DNA of 64,000 bases from assembly GCA_902651635.1 (NCBI GenBank), contig CACRSC010000004.1:785051-849050 (forward strand), read 5' to 3'. The DNA is from Mastigamoeba balamuthi (taxonomy: Eukaryota > Evosea > Mastigamoebida > Mastigamoebidae). This document shows positions 46,305 to 58,249 of the stretch, piece after piece (the stretch's first letter is position 1; each line of letters starts with the position of its first letter). The translations under genes were made by a program, and so were the position numbers. The notes beneath the pieces are model-generated. The model worked only from the letters and a program-made list of their open reading frames with translations, had not been told where the DNA came from and searched no databases.

Positions 46305-46543
46305 GAACCAGTAAAGAGAAATTGCACAGAAAGATAATATTCATCCAAGATTCTCGAATCTGGTTCCACTGATGCAAGGAGCATACCCCTGGGGCAGAGA
46401 GCATCACGCCTGCACGCATTGCTTGGCCCATCACTTAGATATCTGCCCGGGAAGAGGGGTACAGTCACTCCGGGATACCGGTATCTTCGATGACGCACTG
46501 TGCGGATTTATGTGCACGGTATCCTCTTCTTGACACTGCTCAT

Positions 46544-47845
46544 ATGGACCCGAACGCACCGTTCGCGGCACCGCCGCCCGCGATCGCGCCGCAGAACCTC
46601 GCAGTGCCCGCGCCGCCCTACGTGCAGCCGATGCTGCCGTTCCCGGGCTGCGGTCCGATGGGCCCCGTGGGGCCTGTGGGGCCTATGGGGCCCTTGCCCG
46701 TCCTGCCCTACGGCATCCCCCCGCAGTTCAACGGCGTGCCCATGCAGATGCCCAACATCGTCCTCCAGCCGCCCCGCGGGCCCATGCAGCGCCCGTACCC
46801 GCAGCAGCAGCAGCAGCAGCGGTACCAACGCGGCGGCGGCTACCGTTACCAACAGCAGCGCCAGCAGCAGCACCCGCAGCCGCCGCGCCCCAAGGCCAAG
46901 GCGTGGGTCCCCGTGCCCCCCGCCGGCGCAGCCGCAGCAGCACCCGCAGCCGCAGCCCCAGCTCACCCGGCGGCGGTGCCAGCAGCGCCCGCGCCCGCCG
47001 CACAGGCGCAGACGAGCGCGCAGGCGGCAGCGGCGGCGGCGGTGCCTGTGGGGGGCAAGTTCACGTGCCCGCCGTGCGAGAAGGAGTTTGAGACGAGGGA
47101 GCAGCTGGCGTCGCACATCACGGGGCACGTCAACTGCGACGCCGAGGGGTGCGCGTTCAGCGCGTGCCCGCGGGCCGTGCGCGACCACGTCGAGCGGTCG
47201 CACCCCGAGCTGGCCATGTTCGCGCGGCGCGTGGAGACGCCCGAGGAGATCGAGGCCTGGCGCAACGCGCGCCGCAAGAACTTCCCCACGCGCGACAACG
47301 TGCGGGCCAAGGAAGACCGCCTGCGCGCGGCCGCTGCCGCCGGGGAGCTGCAGCCGCAGCAGCAGCGGGGCGGCAGCAGGCGCCGCCAGCGGCCGCAGGA
47401 CGACAACGGCCCGCCCGAGGTGCGCTCGTCCAGGGAGGCCGCGGGCGACGGCCAGCAGCCGCCGCTGCCTCCGAGGCCCCGCAAGCTGAGGAGGAGGGAG
47501 GGCGCGAGGTGCGTGCCGCTGCTGGAGAAGCTGCTGGCCAACACGGTCCGGAAGGAGAAGAGCGCGGCGCTGCAGTGCCTGCGGTACATCGTCAGGCACT
47601 CGTTCCTCGAGGACCCGCCGTCCGAGCCCGAGGCCGGCGACGGCGACGAGGACGAGGGCGACGACGCGGTGCCGGTGGTCGACGACGAGGCGATTGTCGA
47701 CGGGCTCGTCGCGATGGCCGGCGGCGGCGACGACGAGATGGCCGCCGTCCCCGACGCGCACGAGGCCGCCGCGGAGGGGGCTGCCGCTGCCGGCGGCGCT
47801 AGCGAGGCGGCGGTGGCCCAGGCCCCGGAGGCGGCCCCGCAGTGA
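46544..47845 (+). CDS. NUFIP1: NUFIP1-like snoRNP assembly factor
   Basis: Intronless, 433 residues from ATG 46544. The N-terminal half is Pro/Gln/Ala-rich (polyQ near 46,800). Two zinc-finger-like units follow: FTCPPCEKEFETREQLASHI and CDAEGCAFSACPRAVRDH. Then comes the NUFIP1 signature ETPEEIEAWRNARRKNFPT and, near the end, LLEKLLANTVRKEKSAALQ with CLRYIVRHSFLED, the C-terminal element seen in NUFIP/Rsa1 proteins. NUFIP1 scaffolds box C/D snoRNP assembly with R2TP. The end is acidic and Ala-rich. Earlier ATGs (46490) are less likely because the sequence before 46544 is promoter-like (GTATCTTC at 46481). Confidence 0.82.
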   Translation: MDPNAPFAAPPPAIAPQNLAVPAPPYVQPMLPFPGCGPMGPVGPVGPMGPLPVLPYGIPPQFNGVPMQMPNIVLQPPRGPMQRPYPQQQQQQRYQRGGGYRYQQQRQQQHPQPPRPKAKAWVPVPPAGAAAAAPAAAAPAHPAAVPAAPAPAAQAQTSAQAAAAAAVPVGGKFTCPPCEKEFETREQLASHITGHVNCDAEGCAFSACPRAVRDHVERSHPELAMFARRVETPEEIEAWRNARRKNFPTRDNVRAKEDRLRAAAAAGELQPQQQRGGSRRRQRPQDDNGPPEVRSSREAAGDGQQPPLPPRPRKLRRREGARCVPLLEKLLANTVRKEKSAALQCLRYIVRHSFLEDPPSEPEAGDGDEDEGDDAVPVVDDEAIVDGLVAMAGGGDDEMAAVPDAHEAAAEGAAAAGGASEAAVAQAPEAAPQ

Positions 47846-48022
47846 CGACTGACGTTCAGGGAAGTTTTAATTTCGAAGAAGATTCGTATCGTGACGTGTC
47901 GATCAGAGATCTTTTGCCCCCTCTCTGTTGTCTGTCTTCCTTTTGTGAGAGGCTTTTGACCGGTGCGGGTCTCGATCTCTGCGTGCGGCTGCTGTACTCA
48001 CCGCTGTAGGGCAGAGAGGAGG

Positions 48023-49374
48023 ATGTTCGCCAAGGCGGTGATTGTGAGCGCGCTGGTGGCCGTGGCGCTGGCCGGCGTGGTGAGCCTCAACCCCGACAAC
48101 TTCGACAGCACCGTCGGCGGCTCCAAGGGCGTCTTTGTCAAGTTCTTCGCCCCCTGGTGTGGGCACTGCAAGCACCTCGCCCCCGTGCGTCGTCTCCCCC
48201 GCCCTGCCCCCCTGCGCTTCCACGCTTCCACGCTTCAACGCCGGCTCTCAATTGGGGGAGCGTCGCTGCTGTCGAGGGGAAATTCAATCCCAATTCGAAA
48301 TCAAAAACTCACGTGAGCAAAATAACGCCACGCGGCCGCGCAGGAGTACGAGAAGGTCGCCGAGGCGTTTGCGACGTCGACCAAGGTCACGATCGCCGAG
48401 GTGGACTGCGACGCGCACGGCGCGCTGTGCAGCAGGTTCGACGTGAGCGGCTACCCGACGCTCAAGTACTTTGCGGCGGGGAGCACCAAGCCCGCCGAGT
48501 ACAACGGCGGCCGCAACGCAGACGAGATCTCGCGGTTCGTCTCGGAGCAGAGCGGGGCTGTCCGCGCCGCGTCGCGGACCAACGTCGTCGCGCTGACGGC
48601 GGCGACGTTCGCGGGCGTCGCGCTCGACAGCTCCAAGGACGTGCTCGTCAAGTTCTACGCGCCGTGGTGCGGCCACTGCAAGGCCCTCGCGCCCGTCTAC
48701 GAGAAGGTCTCTGCCGCCTACGCCGCCGAGGACTCGGTCGTCATCGCCGAGGTCAACTGCGACGCCGAGAAGGACCTCTGCTCCAAGTAAGTTGCCTCTC
48801 TCTCTCTCTCTCTCCTGTTTTCCCGCGCGTGGGCGCAGGGGGGCGCGGTCGCTGACGTGGCGTCGCTTGCTAGGTACGAGGTGACCGGGTTCCCGACGCT
48901 CAAGTTCTTCCCCAAGGGCAACAAGGCCGGGTCGCCCTACAGCGGCGGCCGCGCCATCGAGGACTTTGTCGAGTTCCTCAACACCAACCTCAACCTGCAC
49001 CGCCAGGCCAGCGGCCTCCTCAACGACAAGGCCGGCCGCATCGCCGCCCTCGACGCCATCTCCTCGCAGTTCCTCGCCGCCGAGGACAAGGCCGCGCTCA
49101 TCGCCCAGGCCAAGACTGCCGCCGAGGCCCAGACTGGCAGCGATGCCAGGTGCCCAAATCAATTAATTGGCTGGCGCGCCTCTGACAACACCGCGTAACA
49201 CCCTCTAGGTACGCCAAGATCTACGTCAAGACCATGGAGCTGATCGTCGCCAAGGGCTCGGACTACGTCGCCAAGGAGCTGGCCCGCGTGCAGCGCTTCA
49301 TCGACGGCGGCCAGGTCTCGGCGAAGAAGATCGACGAGTTCACGATCCGCCACAACATCCTCAGCTCCTTCTGA
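48023..49374 (+). CDS. Protein disulfide isomerase of PDI-D type (two thioredoxin domains plus ERp29-like D domain)
   Basis: Exons are 48023-48184, 48344-48786, 48874-49149 and 49209-49374. A signal peptide ([18 protein letters not shown]) is followed by two thioredoxin domains, each with an active APWCGHCK. The second continues into a helical D domain ([15 protein letters not shown] to [16 protein letters not shown]). The protein ends ILSSF with no KDEL-type signal. The same architecture and missing signal are known in Dictyostelium PDI-D, where the D domain helps ER retention. Its role is oxidative folding in the ER lumen. Confidence 0.93.
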
Positions 49375-49456
49375 GGTGCTGGACGTTTACGAACGTTGAC
49401 GCACAAAGACCGCACACGACAGCAACAAGATCAAACAACGCCGAGTGCTGTGCTTG

Positions 49457-52400
49457 CTATTGGTGTGTCGTTTGCATGGCCGTGCTCTCCAACTCCCGCA
49501 TCGACTTGAGTATATCGTTGCGCAACGCGGCGGCGGCGCTCTGCTGGCAGGCTCTCTCGATGTACTTGGCGAAAAACGCCATGTTCCCATCTGGAGAAGA
49601 ACGGTCAGTGCGCCAATGACAACAAGACGGGGGAGCGGGCACTTGTGGGAAGGAGCAAGATGAACGTGGACGGGTCGAGGTTGGTCGCCATGTGCTCCAG
49701 CACGGCCTCATACGTCTCTCGAATCATCTCCTGCGGCAACAGTTGTAAGCTCGTATTCGTGTGGGACGGACGGTAATCACCTTCGGTTGCTTCACGACAT
49801 CCCCGGCGATTGGGAGCATCATCAGCGGTGTGTCGACCGCTCGGGTGTCCGGAGAGGAAGCGTCTTGGCCTTGCGTCAACATCAGCGTAAGTGTCTCGAG
49901 CAACGCTTTCCAGTCCTCTGGCTGCAACCGGAGGGTGAGGACAACCAGAGCGCATACGCTTGGGACCTTGGTGCAGAACTGGGTGGCGTAGTCGAGCGAC
50001 GAGCATGGGTAGGTCTTGACAAGTTGGGCCAAGGCGTCCGGCATTGTGTACCTACGGGACGTGGCCATGCAGAGGATATAGAGCACGGCCCAGCTGTTGA
50101 GAGTCTCGCTGCTGAGGACTTCGCTGCACGTCTTGGCCATGTCCGAGAGCTTGTCCAATAGTGCATCGCTGTTCTTTATCAGACCGGAGCACAGAAGTCC
50201 CTGGAGCTTTCTCAGGTAGAAAAAGCTGTAGTCTACGCTGGCTAGTATCTTCTCCTCGTCCTTCTGTGTAGGTTTTGTGTGTTATAACCGACCGCTTCTG
50301 AGAATGTGAGCATACCTTGAGGGGGTTAGGAGGCAGTGGCGTGGCCTTCCCGTTGAACGGCGGGAGAACAGAGACCCACGATGGTACTCCGGTGAACGCC
50401 TGCGAGTGCAACAGTAGCCACTTCTTGAAGCAGGGGTCCTGCATTCGCGTTTCCATGAGGAGGTCAGACAGCGGCATTTGCTTCGCGTCGTTCAGCCTCG
50501 ACTCGATGCGCTTGAGGTACAACAATCCGAGAGCGGTTGCAGTCTCGGACGCCCCCTCGTGCTGCTCTTGCTGGGAAGCGCCTTGACCAGACCCCGTCAG
50601 CGATGCCTCGTAGTAGCACATCAGCAGCAGGGTGTCCTCCTCCTTGTCCATCATTATTCTGCCCATTGCCTTGGGACTCGACAGTGGTCCAAGCACAGGC
50701 GAGTCCGGGCATTTGACCAGCGTATTGCTCGGGACGAAGTGAGGGCCCAACCTGGTGCGAACATGTGAGCGGATACCCCAAACCACAAAGAACGAGACCT
50801 ATGCGATATCTCGAGGAGGGCGTAGGGCGTGGCAATCCGGAGGGCTGGGGCCAATATCGGACCCGACTCGAGGATGTTCGAGTTGGCACAGCAGAACTCG
50901 ACGACGTGGCTACACCCGATCGACCTCAGAACGGACAGTGCCGCATCGGTCTCCCCGATGTCTAGGTGCAGCAGGGCCTTGGCGAACAGGTCCTTCGGGG
51001 GGATCTCGCGCTGAGGAGGCGCGTCCGCCTCCGCCGCTTGCTGTTGGGCGGTGCCGGGGAGCGCGATTGGTGCGGACTGCTGTCGTACAGTTCCCCCGTT
51101 CGATAGCCTTCGGGGAGCGGCGACGGCCTCGTTGCCTCCGACCTCGGGGGCGACGCCGAGGAGTAGCAGCGCCATCTTCTCCGAGTACGAGCTCAGGCAC
51201 GAGTCGATGATGACTGTTGACAGCCTGTGAGGCGCCCAGTTTACGTAGTACTGCAGTATCTCGTTGCTGAGCTGGGGGTCCTCGTCCATGACGTCCATCA
51301 TCTTGTTGATGGCACTCAGGCGCAAGCTTCTTGTGAAAATGCTATGAGGCACGTACAGCGGGGTCGAAAAGAACGCGGTCCAGGTATTCGAGCAGAGCAG
51401 GCTTGGAGTCGTCGAACATCTGGAACAGACGGACGACCTCCTTGAGTCTCCAGTCGCTCACGCTGTAGCTCTGAGCCGCGTTGTGGAACTCCCTCGTGTT
51501 GTGAAAGTAGTGCTGTTGGCGTGTGTCAGGAAAAGACAACAGCAACAATGTCGTAGAACCTCTCCCAGAAGAGCCGAGGATTTGCGTAGGAGATTGTGGT
51601 ACGTCTTGAGTTGCATCTGCCATGCGATCGCAGCGGCCTTGTCCTCCTGCAGTTTCTTGCCGGACCTGCCGGACAGCTGCAGCTGCAAAGACGCGAGCTT
51701 TGCTTGCAGAAGGAAGTGCCCCTCTATCAGGAGCTGGTAGTACACAGCAGGGTTCTCGACGTCCTGGTTCCGCATTCAGTATAATGCAGCAGAGAGAATT
51801 CCCACCTTGGCAGTCTCCTGGGCCTTCTTCACGAGGTCTTCGTACAGGGGCGCCAGCGTGGTCGGGTGGAGCATGTAGATGCTCCAGTTCATGCTGTCCT
51901 TTGAAAGAGAAGGCGGAGGGAGACGTTCTCTTCCCGGACTTTGCAGCCGATTGCGCTTAAGGCTCTGCTCGTTGAGCCTTGATGTCTGTTAGCAAGGACA
52001 GACGGGAGTACAACGGGCCACTTACTTGGATAGCAGAACAACGAACTCGCCGACAACAACCGCGCTCTTGGGCCCCATGAAAGGCTGCATTCCCATCAGG
52101 CAGGGGGATGGCGCCTTGTGCTCCGCCAGTCCCATCGAAGTCCGCAGAGTGAAAGCCTCCAGCCCGGACTCGGGAACGGCAGCCGTGAGAGCGTACAGGA
52201 ACGACTGGCTGGCGCAGCACGTGACGGTCTCGCTCGTGTACGTGTACGAGGCCAGCAGCGAGGGCTGCTGAACGTTGAAGAGGTGGCCCTCGGCGCCAGT
52301 ACACACAAGGCAGCGCATCCCGATGGGCCTTGTCTCCTTTGGGGCGCTCGAGGCCGGGCTGCTTGACAACGCCTCCGCGGCAGCCTCCGGGTACAGGTAC

Positions 52401-53700
52401 GGGTACTCGGGTAGGAACGCCAGCGTGTGGATGGGCCCTTTGACGGCAGTGTTGTACTGCACGTGAAGCAGTAGCTGGAGACTCTTCATGGTGTAGCTGC
52501 GAACAGGCGGGTGAGTGGGTTTCCCGTTCCTTAGAGCGGATGCTCGCACTGGGCCTCGACGTGGACAGGGTGCCCGACCTCGGTGACGGGGCCGTAGACG
52601 ATCGACTGCCCCGGCCTCTCCTTTGCAGACTCGCCCGTCGCGTAGTCGATGCTGGAAATGCCAGGGCGCGAGGTCATCTTGCCGTCGGGCCCTATCTCGA
52701 CCTCGACAAAGTACTCGTCCGGGGCGGCTGCGAAGGGCGTGTCCCTCGAGTCCACGGAGCCGCCCCCGAGCACGTCCTGCAGCGTCGGCTGCTCCTTGGG
52801 CACGGAGGAGGCAGTGCACTCGAGGACGCGAAGAGTGGAATCAGTGGCGAACGCAAGGTGCTTCTCGTGCAGCGCCACAAAGCGCACGCCACGGCAGTCG
52901 ATCTGCAGGACCTTCTCAAACGCCAGCTGGCCCGCCTGCCCCAGCCCCAGCTGCTCCGCCTCGACAGGCGCCCATATGCTCACGTCCGTATCCGTTGCTG
53001 CGCCGCACAGTCAGCAACACAACTAGCCCCCCGTTGACCAACGCAGCGCAGAGCGCACCCACGATGAGGCGCCCGGTCGCGGGGCAGCAGCCGAAGCACG
53101 TGACCGACGCGTGCAGCGGCAGCTCGAACGACGGTCGCGTCCCCGCGGGGGACCCGCCGACCCTCGGGACCCTGGGCGAGCCCGGCGGCGTCGGCTGGAG
53201 CCCCACAGACCCCACCGCCATCGGCGACCCCGACGACGCGGCGTCGGGCGCGGCCGCGCTGCTGTCGATCTCCGCGGGGGCCGCGCGCCACCCCTGGTAC
53301 ACGCGCACGACGCTGATCCTCGACTGCGCGTTCTCCCTCTCCACCGTCGCCACACTGCGCCGCGGGTGGGGGGGCCGAGCGCTGAGCAACGGGCGGTGCC
53401 CACACTGCTGAACGTGCAGAGATCTTTGCAAGACAAAAGAAGCGGGCGCTTGGGGGCGGGGGAGGCAGTGCAGCACGAGTCAGAGGCGGGGATGTAGAGC
53501 AGGCCCAGGACGACGGGGGAGCAGAGCCTGAAGGCGTGCAGGGGGACAGCGGCCTCGTCGCCCACACCGAACGCCTGGACGACGCCGCTGCACGACGCGA
53601 CGAGGAACGCGTCGTCGCCGGCGGGCGCGAGCAGCAGCGGCTCCTCGTCGACCTGCACCACGCGCTGGTTCTCGAACACGGGGAACAGAAGAACCTTCAT
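49457..53700 (-). CDS. HPS3-like protein (putative BLOC-2 subunit)
   Basis: About nine or ten exons from ATG 53700. The N-terminus (MKVLLFPVFENQRVV; DDAFLVASCSGVVQAFGVGD; LHAFRLCSPVVLGLLYIP) follows the start of HPS3. So does the next exon (RISVVRVYQGWR; VTCFGCCPATGRLIVGAL). A beta-propeller-like N-terminal half is followed by helical repeats (VENPAVYYQLLIEGHFLLQ; LSAINKMMDVMDEDPQLSN; LYLKRIESRLNDAKQM). The terminal exon starts DGNMAFFAKYIERACQQ and ends AMQTTHQ. HPS3 with HPS5 and HPS6 forms BLOC-2, which guides endosome-to-lysosome-related organelle traffic. The identification rests on the first about 150 residues and overall size; another propeller-solenoid trafficking protein is possible. 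Confidence 0.6.
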
Positions 53701-54102
53701 CGACGAAACCCCCTCGTCGCGGTGGACACAGGAGTAGAACCGAGCTTTTCTCTGGCAAGCCCGTATCTTCCTCAGTTATTCAGCAGAAAAATCTGTGTGT
53801 TACCGTGCGAGCAGAGCTGTTGCAGGTAGGACTGTTGATGTGCCACGAAACCCCAGAGAGGGGGTTTTCCGATCCATGTAGGATGACTCGTTGCCACCAT
53901 GATTTCCTACCGGCAACAGCTCTGCGAGCCAGCCAGCCAGCAACACAAGAACGCTGACTCGAGCCTGTTGTACTACCAAAGAAGAAGCTGTGTTTGCTTG
54001 CTTGGCGTGGCGTGGCCCTACTGGAGTGGCTCGGACTTGAGCCCCATTGCCTTTGCTTGGTGTGTATGCTGGGGGTATTTGAATGACTTGGGTGGGATGT
54101 GG
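53701..54102. other. Intergenic region
   Basis: About 400 bp between the HPS3-like start and the RNR stop. It contains GTATCTTC (53763-53770), the reverse of the recurrent upstream element, 60 bp from the HPS3-like start. No gene is supported. Confidence 0.55.
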
Positions 54103-57100
54103 TCAGCACTCGGAGTAGCCGCAGGCGTGGCACTTGCGGCAGCCCTCCTCGTACATCAGAGTGCTGTTGCCGCACTCGGGGCACAGGTCGCCGCAGGCCA
54201 TCTTCCCGCCCTTGACGGGCGACAGGGCCTCGAAGCTCATCGACACGTTGCGAGACTGCGGCTTCTGCGGCGTCACGGGCGCGTCGCCCCTCTGCGTGGC
54301 CGACCTGTTCAGCGCAGCACCCGGGGACGCGATGAACGATGTCGCCTTGGGCACGAAGCGCTGGAGGTGGTTCTTGATGCTGTGCGCAACGGCGTCGGGC
54401 AGAGACATCACGCGCTCGCGCCCGATGCGGCGCTGGTGGCGGCCGCCGATGCCCGAGAGCTGCTCGGCGACCTGCTCGAGGCGCTCCGTCGGCGTCAGCA
54501 GGCTCGGCACGCGCAGTACGAGGCTCGCCAGGCGCCCCAGCGCCTCGCTCACAGCGGCCACGTCCGAGCCGCCCTTGCCGACGTTGAGGAACACCTCAAA
54601 GGGCTCACGGTCCTCCGTGTGGTTCACGGTGAGGTACGCCTCCCCCAGCGGCGTCTGGCTGCGGTACGTCGTGCCCATCAGGAACTCGGGCCTCGGCCTC
54701 TTCGCCAGGAACGGCGCAGCGGGCTGTGTGGGGGCGGGGAGCGGCTCGTCCTCCCTCGGGGTCGTCGCGCCGCTGCTGGCTTCCTCGAGAACTGGCACCG
54801 GAATCGTCGAAGAGGCCGTGGCCTCCGCAGGAGCCTCGGCAGTCGCGTCAGTGCTCGCCTTCTTGGCTTCGGCGGTGGCCTTGGTCTCGAGGACGACAGA
54901 GTTGCGGCTGCCGGTGACATAGATCGTGAGACCCTTGCAACCCAGCTCCCAAGCCATGAGGTAGGCCTCCTTGACGTCCTCGACGGTGGCCCCCGCGGGG
55001 AAGTTGACCGTCTTGCTGATGCTGTTGTCGATGAACCTCTGCAGCGCCGCCTGCAGCAGGACGTGCTCGCGGGCAGTGATGTCGGCACTCACGACGAACG
55101 TGTTCTTGATGACTGCGGGCAGCCCGTCAATGTCCTGGCACGACCCTGTGTTGCACACGTGGTCCAGGATGGCCTCGCGGTCGTCGTCCGAGATGCCGGC
55201 CTCGTCGAGGGCGGCGGTGAACGCCGGGCTGACGTAGCGCAGGTCGACGGCGCCAGTGCCCTGCTGCGTCTCCTGGACGTGACGCGTGTACGCGAGCGCG
55301 AATACGGGCTCGCAGCCGTAGCCCTCGCAGCCCGCAACGGTGGCGATGGTCCCGGTGGGTGCGACGGTCGTCTGCGCACCGTTGCGGATGCCGTGCTTCT
55401 TGATGAGCTCGACCACGCGCGACCAGTCGACCTCTGGGCGGCCGTAATCGCGCTCGTACTTCCTGAGCGGCGTGGGCGGAGTCCAGCGCATGTCCTTGGG
55501 GTCGTAGACGCTGCCCGTGATGCCGGGGAACGCCCCGCGCTCGATGGCAAGCTGGATCGACTCGAGCATCGCCTCGTAGCGAACAAACTCGACGACCTGC
55601 TGCGCGAGCTCCAGCGACTCTGGCGAGCCGTAGCGCACGCGGGTCATGTAGAAGAGGTCTGCCAGGCCCATGATGCCGACGCCGATCCTGCGGACGCGCA
55701 TCGCGGCCTCGCGCAGCTGCGGCACCGCGGGCACGTAGTTGTTGGCCGCGATGACGTCGTCGAGGAAGCGCGCGGCCGTGTGCACGCTGCGGCTCAGCGA
55801 CTCCCAGTCGACGGCGCCGTCGACGACGTGCTTGCTCAGGTTCACAGACCCCAGGCAGCAGTTCTCGTAGGGGCCCAGGTACTGCTCGCCGCACGGGTTC
55901 GTCGCCTCGAAGCTGTACAGGTGCGAAACCGGGTTCGAGCGGTTGGCAGCATCACTGCAAGCGAGGAGGAGTTCGTGTCAGAGGCCCGAGCGCAGACAGG
56001 GCGGAGTTTAAACGTGACGCTCGTACAGGAAGAGCACTCCGGGCTCGCCGTTCTTGTGCGCGTAGCGCGCGATAGTGTCGAAGATCTCGAGGGCGTTGAC
56101 AGTGCGGGAGACCTTCTTGGTGCGCGGGTTGACGAGATCGAAGGTGCTGCCCGCGCGGACGGCGCGCATGAAGTCGTCGGTGATGCCCACGCTGATGTTG
56201 AAGTTGGTGAGGCTGCCCTCGACGGCCTTGCACGAGATGAACTCCTCGACGTCGGGGTGGTCCACGCGGAGCACCGCCATGTCTGCCATCGCACTACAGG
56301 TCAGCCAAAACCAGAACTGGCGACTGGGGACTGGGGCACGCACTGGCGCCCCTGCGCGTGCCGCCCTGGGCGATGGCGCCGAACGCCGTGTCGTAGACGT
56401 GGAGGAAGCTGATGGGCCCCGAGGCGACGCCGCTCGAGGTGGCCACGATGTCGCCCTTGGGGCGCAGCCTGCTGAAGCTGAAGCCGATGCCGCCGCCCGT
56501 CTGCTGGATCAGCGCGGCCGAGCGCAGCGTGCTGAAGATGCCCTCGGACGAGTCCTTGCCCATGTCGTCGTCGATCGCCAGCACGAAGCACGCTGCGAGC
56601 TGCCCCAGGGGCGTGCCCGCACCTGAAAGACGTTTGACACGGTCAGCATCTTTCCCGCCAAAAAAAAAGCACACCACGCACAACCCGCATAAGAAACCCG
56701 CGCCCACCGCCCCCCCGCGCATCCTCCGCGGTGTAGGTGTTGTCCGTGCGGCTCGTGGTGCCCGCGTGCCGTGGAGAGGCAGAAACCCGGGGGGCGGCGG
56801 GTCCGGGTGGCTGTGTGGCTGACTCACCGGTAAACGTGGGGCTGTTCGGGAAGAACTTGATCGAAGTGAGGATTCCGTAGTACGTGGCGGCGAGGGCGGT
56901 CGCGTCGGCAGCCCCGGCGCTGTGGGCCGCGACCCACGAGGCGACGCGCCAGAACATCTCCGGGATGGTCTCGCAGGGCTTGCCGTCCGCCCCGCGGCGC
57001 AGGTACCTGCGCTGCAGCACCGCCAGCCCGTTGTCGCAGATCGGGATCTGCTTGTCGAGCAGCCCCGCCGGCGGCTCGAGGGCGAACCTGAGCTTCTGGG

Positions 57101-57122
57101 TCGTCCCTGTTGTCGTGGACAT
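54103..57122 (-). CDS. nrdJ: Adenosylcobalamin-dependent (class II) ribonucleotide reductase
   Basis: Exon 1 is 57122 to about 56829 ([18 protein letters not shown]); exon 2 about 56623-56350; exon 3 about 56290-56020; exon 4 about 55966-54103. It reduces ribonucleotides using B12 rather than a NrdB radical subunit. Motifs are [14 protein letters not shown] (redox Cys), [49 protein letters not shown] (thiyl-radical Cys and Glu of NPCGE), [20 protein letters not shown] and SRNSV. The C-terminal tail has a zinc-type CPECG and [12 protein letters not shown], as in bacterial NrdJ. The last 1.86 kb is one exon. A low-complexity linker (about 54,900-54,700) separates core and tail. Bacterial origin is likely, with introns gained afterwards. 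Confidence 0.92.
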
Positions 57123-57414
57123 GGGGGCGCTGATGGAGCTGCGGGTTGGGCTTTTTGCTTTTTTTGTTGTGGGGTGTGTTATCCGGAATGCGATATTTAT
57201 ACGCAGAAAAAAAAGGGTTTCGCGCCCTTTTTGAATCTCGAAGGAAAAATCCTCAGAGAACGTTCAGCGAAAGGCAGGGCCGTGCAGTGCAGTGCAGTGC
57301 ATACTTGGGCTAGCAAAACGAAACCTTTGTTATTCACCTCGATGACAACAAGGAGGAAAGGGAACCAAGTAGGAATTGCGGACGAGCCGCAGCCAGAGCT
57401 TCCATGGGCAATCC

Positions 57415-58249
57415 CTAGAGGGTCCTGTCTGCCGGATACCTTGCAGTCTCGATCTTGACGCGTCGCACGTACTCCGGGCGGTTGGTCCTGCGCCCATACA
57501 ATGCAGCCCCCCCGCCAGCCGTCAGTCGTCTCCCCCCAAGGCCAAAACGGCCGTGTGCTGCGCGCTGCTGCTGTTGGGCAGGGAGGCGTACACGAAGAGT
57601 TGGTAGGCCTCTGCCTGGGCAGGGCTGTTGGGGTTGGGGTTGTCGAGGAGCTCCTGCACGCCCATGAGAATCTGCGGCGATGTTTGCCCACGTCAGAAAT
57701 ACAGCCCGCCGCTGCCAGCGGACACAGCAGCAGTGCTCAAAAGAGGAGGAGAAGAGGGAGCAGCGGGTGGCGGAGGTCTCGGGAGTCTGGATCACCTGCT
57801 TGATGGTGATCGAGGGCCTCCAGTCCTCCTCCTCGTTGAGGATGCTGAGGCAGACGGTGCCCGAGGGGTAGATGTTGGGGTGGAAGAACGCTGCTGGCAG
57901 CTTGCACTTGGGCGGCTTGCTCGGGTAGTCCTCGGTGAACTCCATCGTCAGAGGGAACAGCCCGCCCTCCCACAGCGTCTGCGCGGGCGGGGGCGAGCCG
58001 GCGTGAGAGGCTGCCGCGCGGCAGGGGGGCGGGTGGAGCGGGCGCACCCCCTTCTTGCCAGGGATACCGCAGTCCCAGAAGAACAGGTTCGCGCTCCCGT
58101 CGGCGTTCGTGCGCGGCCGCGCGAAGAACCCCTCGGGAAAGGACGTCAGGCGCAGGCGAGGCGCAGGGGGGCGAGACAGGTACGGTGGGGTGGTCCTTGC
58201 GAAACGCCCGGCGCTCCTCAGCAAGCCGTCCACGCGCGATGCCCGACAT
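57415..58249 (-). CDS. UBC9: SUMO-conjugating enzyme E2, UBC9
   Basis: ATG 58249 reads [21 protein letters not shown]. Then, across short introns, come [68 protein letters not shown] and [20 protein letters not shown] with the catalytic Cys in TVCLSI. The last two exons give [20 protein letters not shown] and, after a GT|GTACGC...GCGCAG splice, [17 protein letters not shown]. Every block is colinear with UBC9, including the N-terminal helix that binds SUMO. Two of the introns contain C-rich tracts. Confidence 0.93.

Noticed and set aside
53899-56412. Plus-strand open frame of 837 codons
   Set aside because: It lies antisense to the RNR gene. High GC at third positions removes stops from opposite frames; its composition (Arg/Leu/Ala/Val repeats) is typical shadow and no domain is seen.
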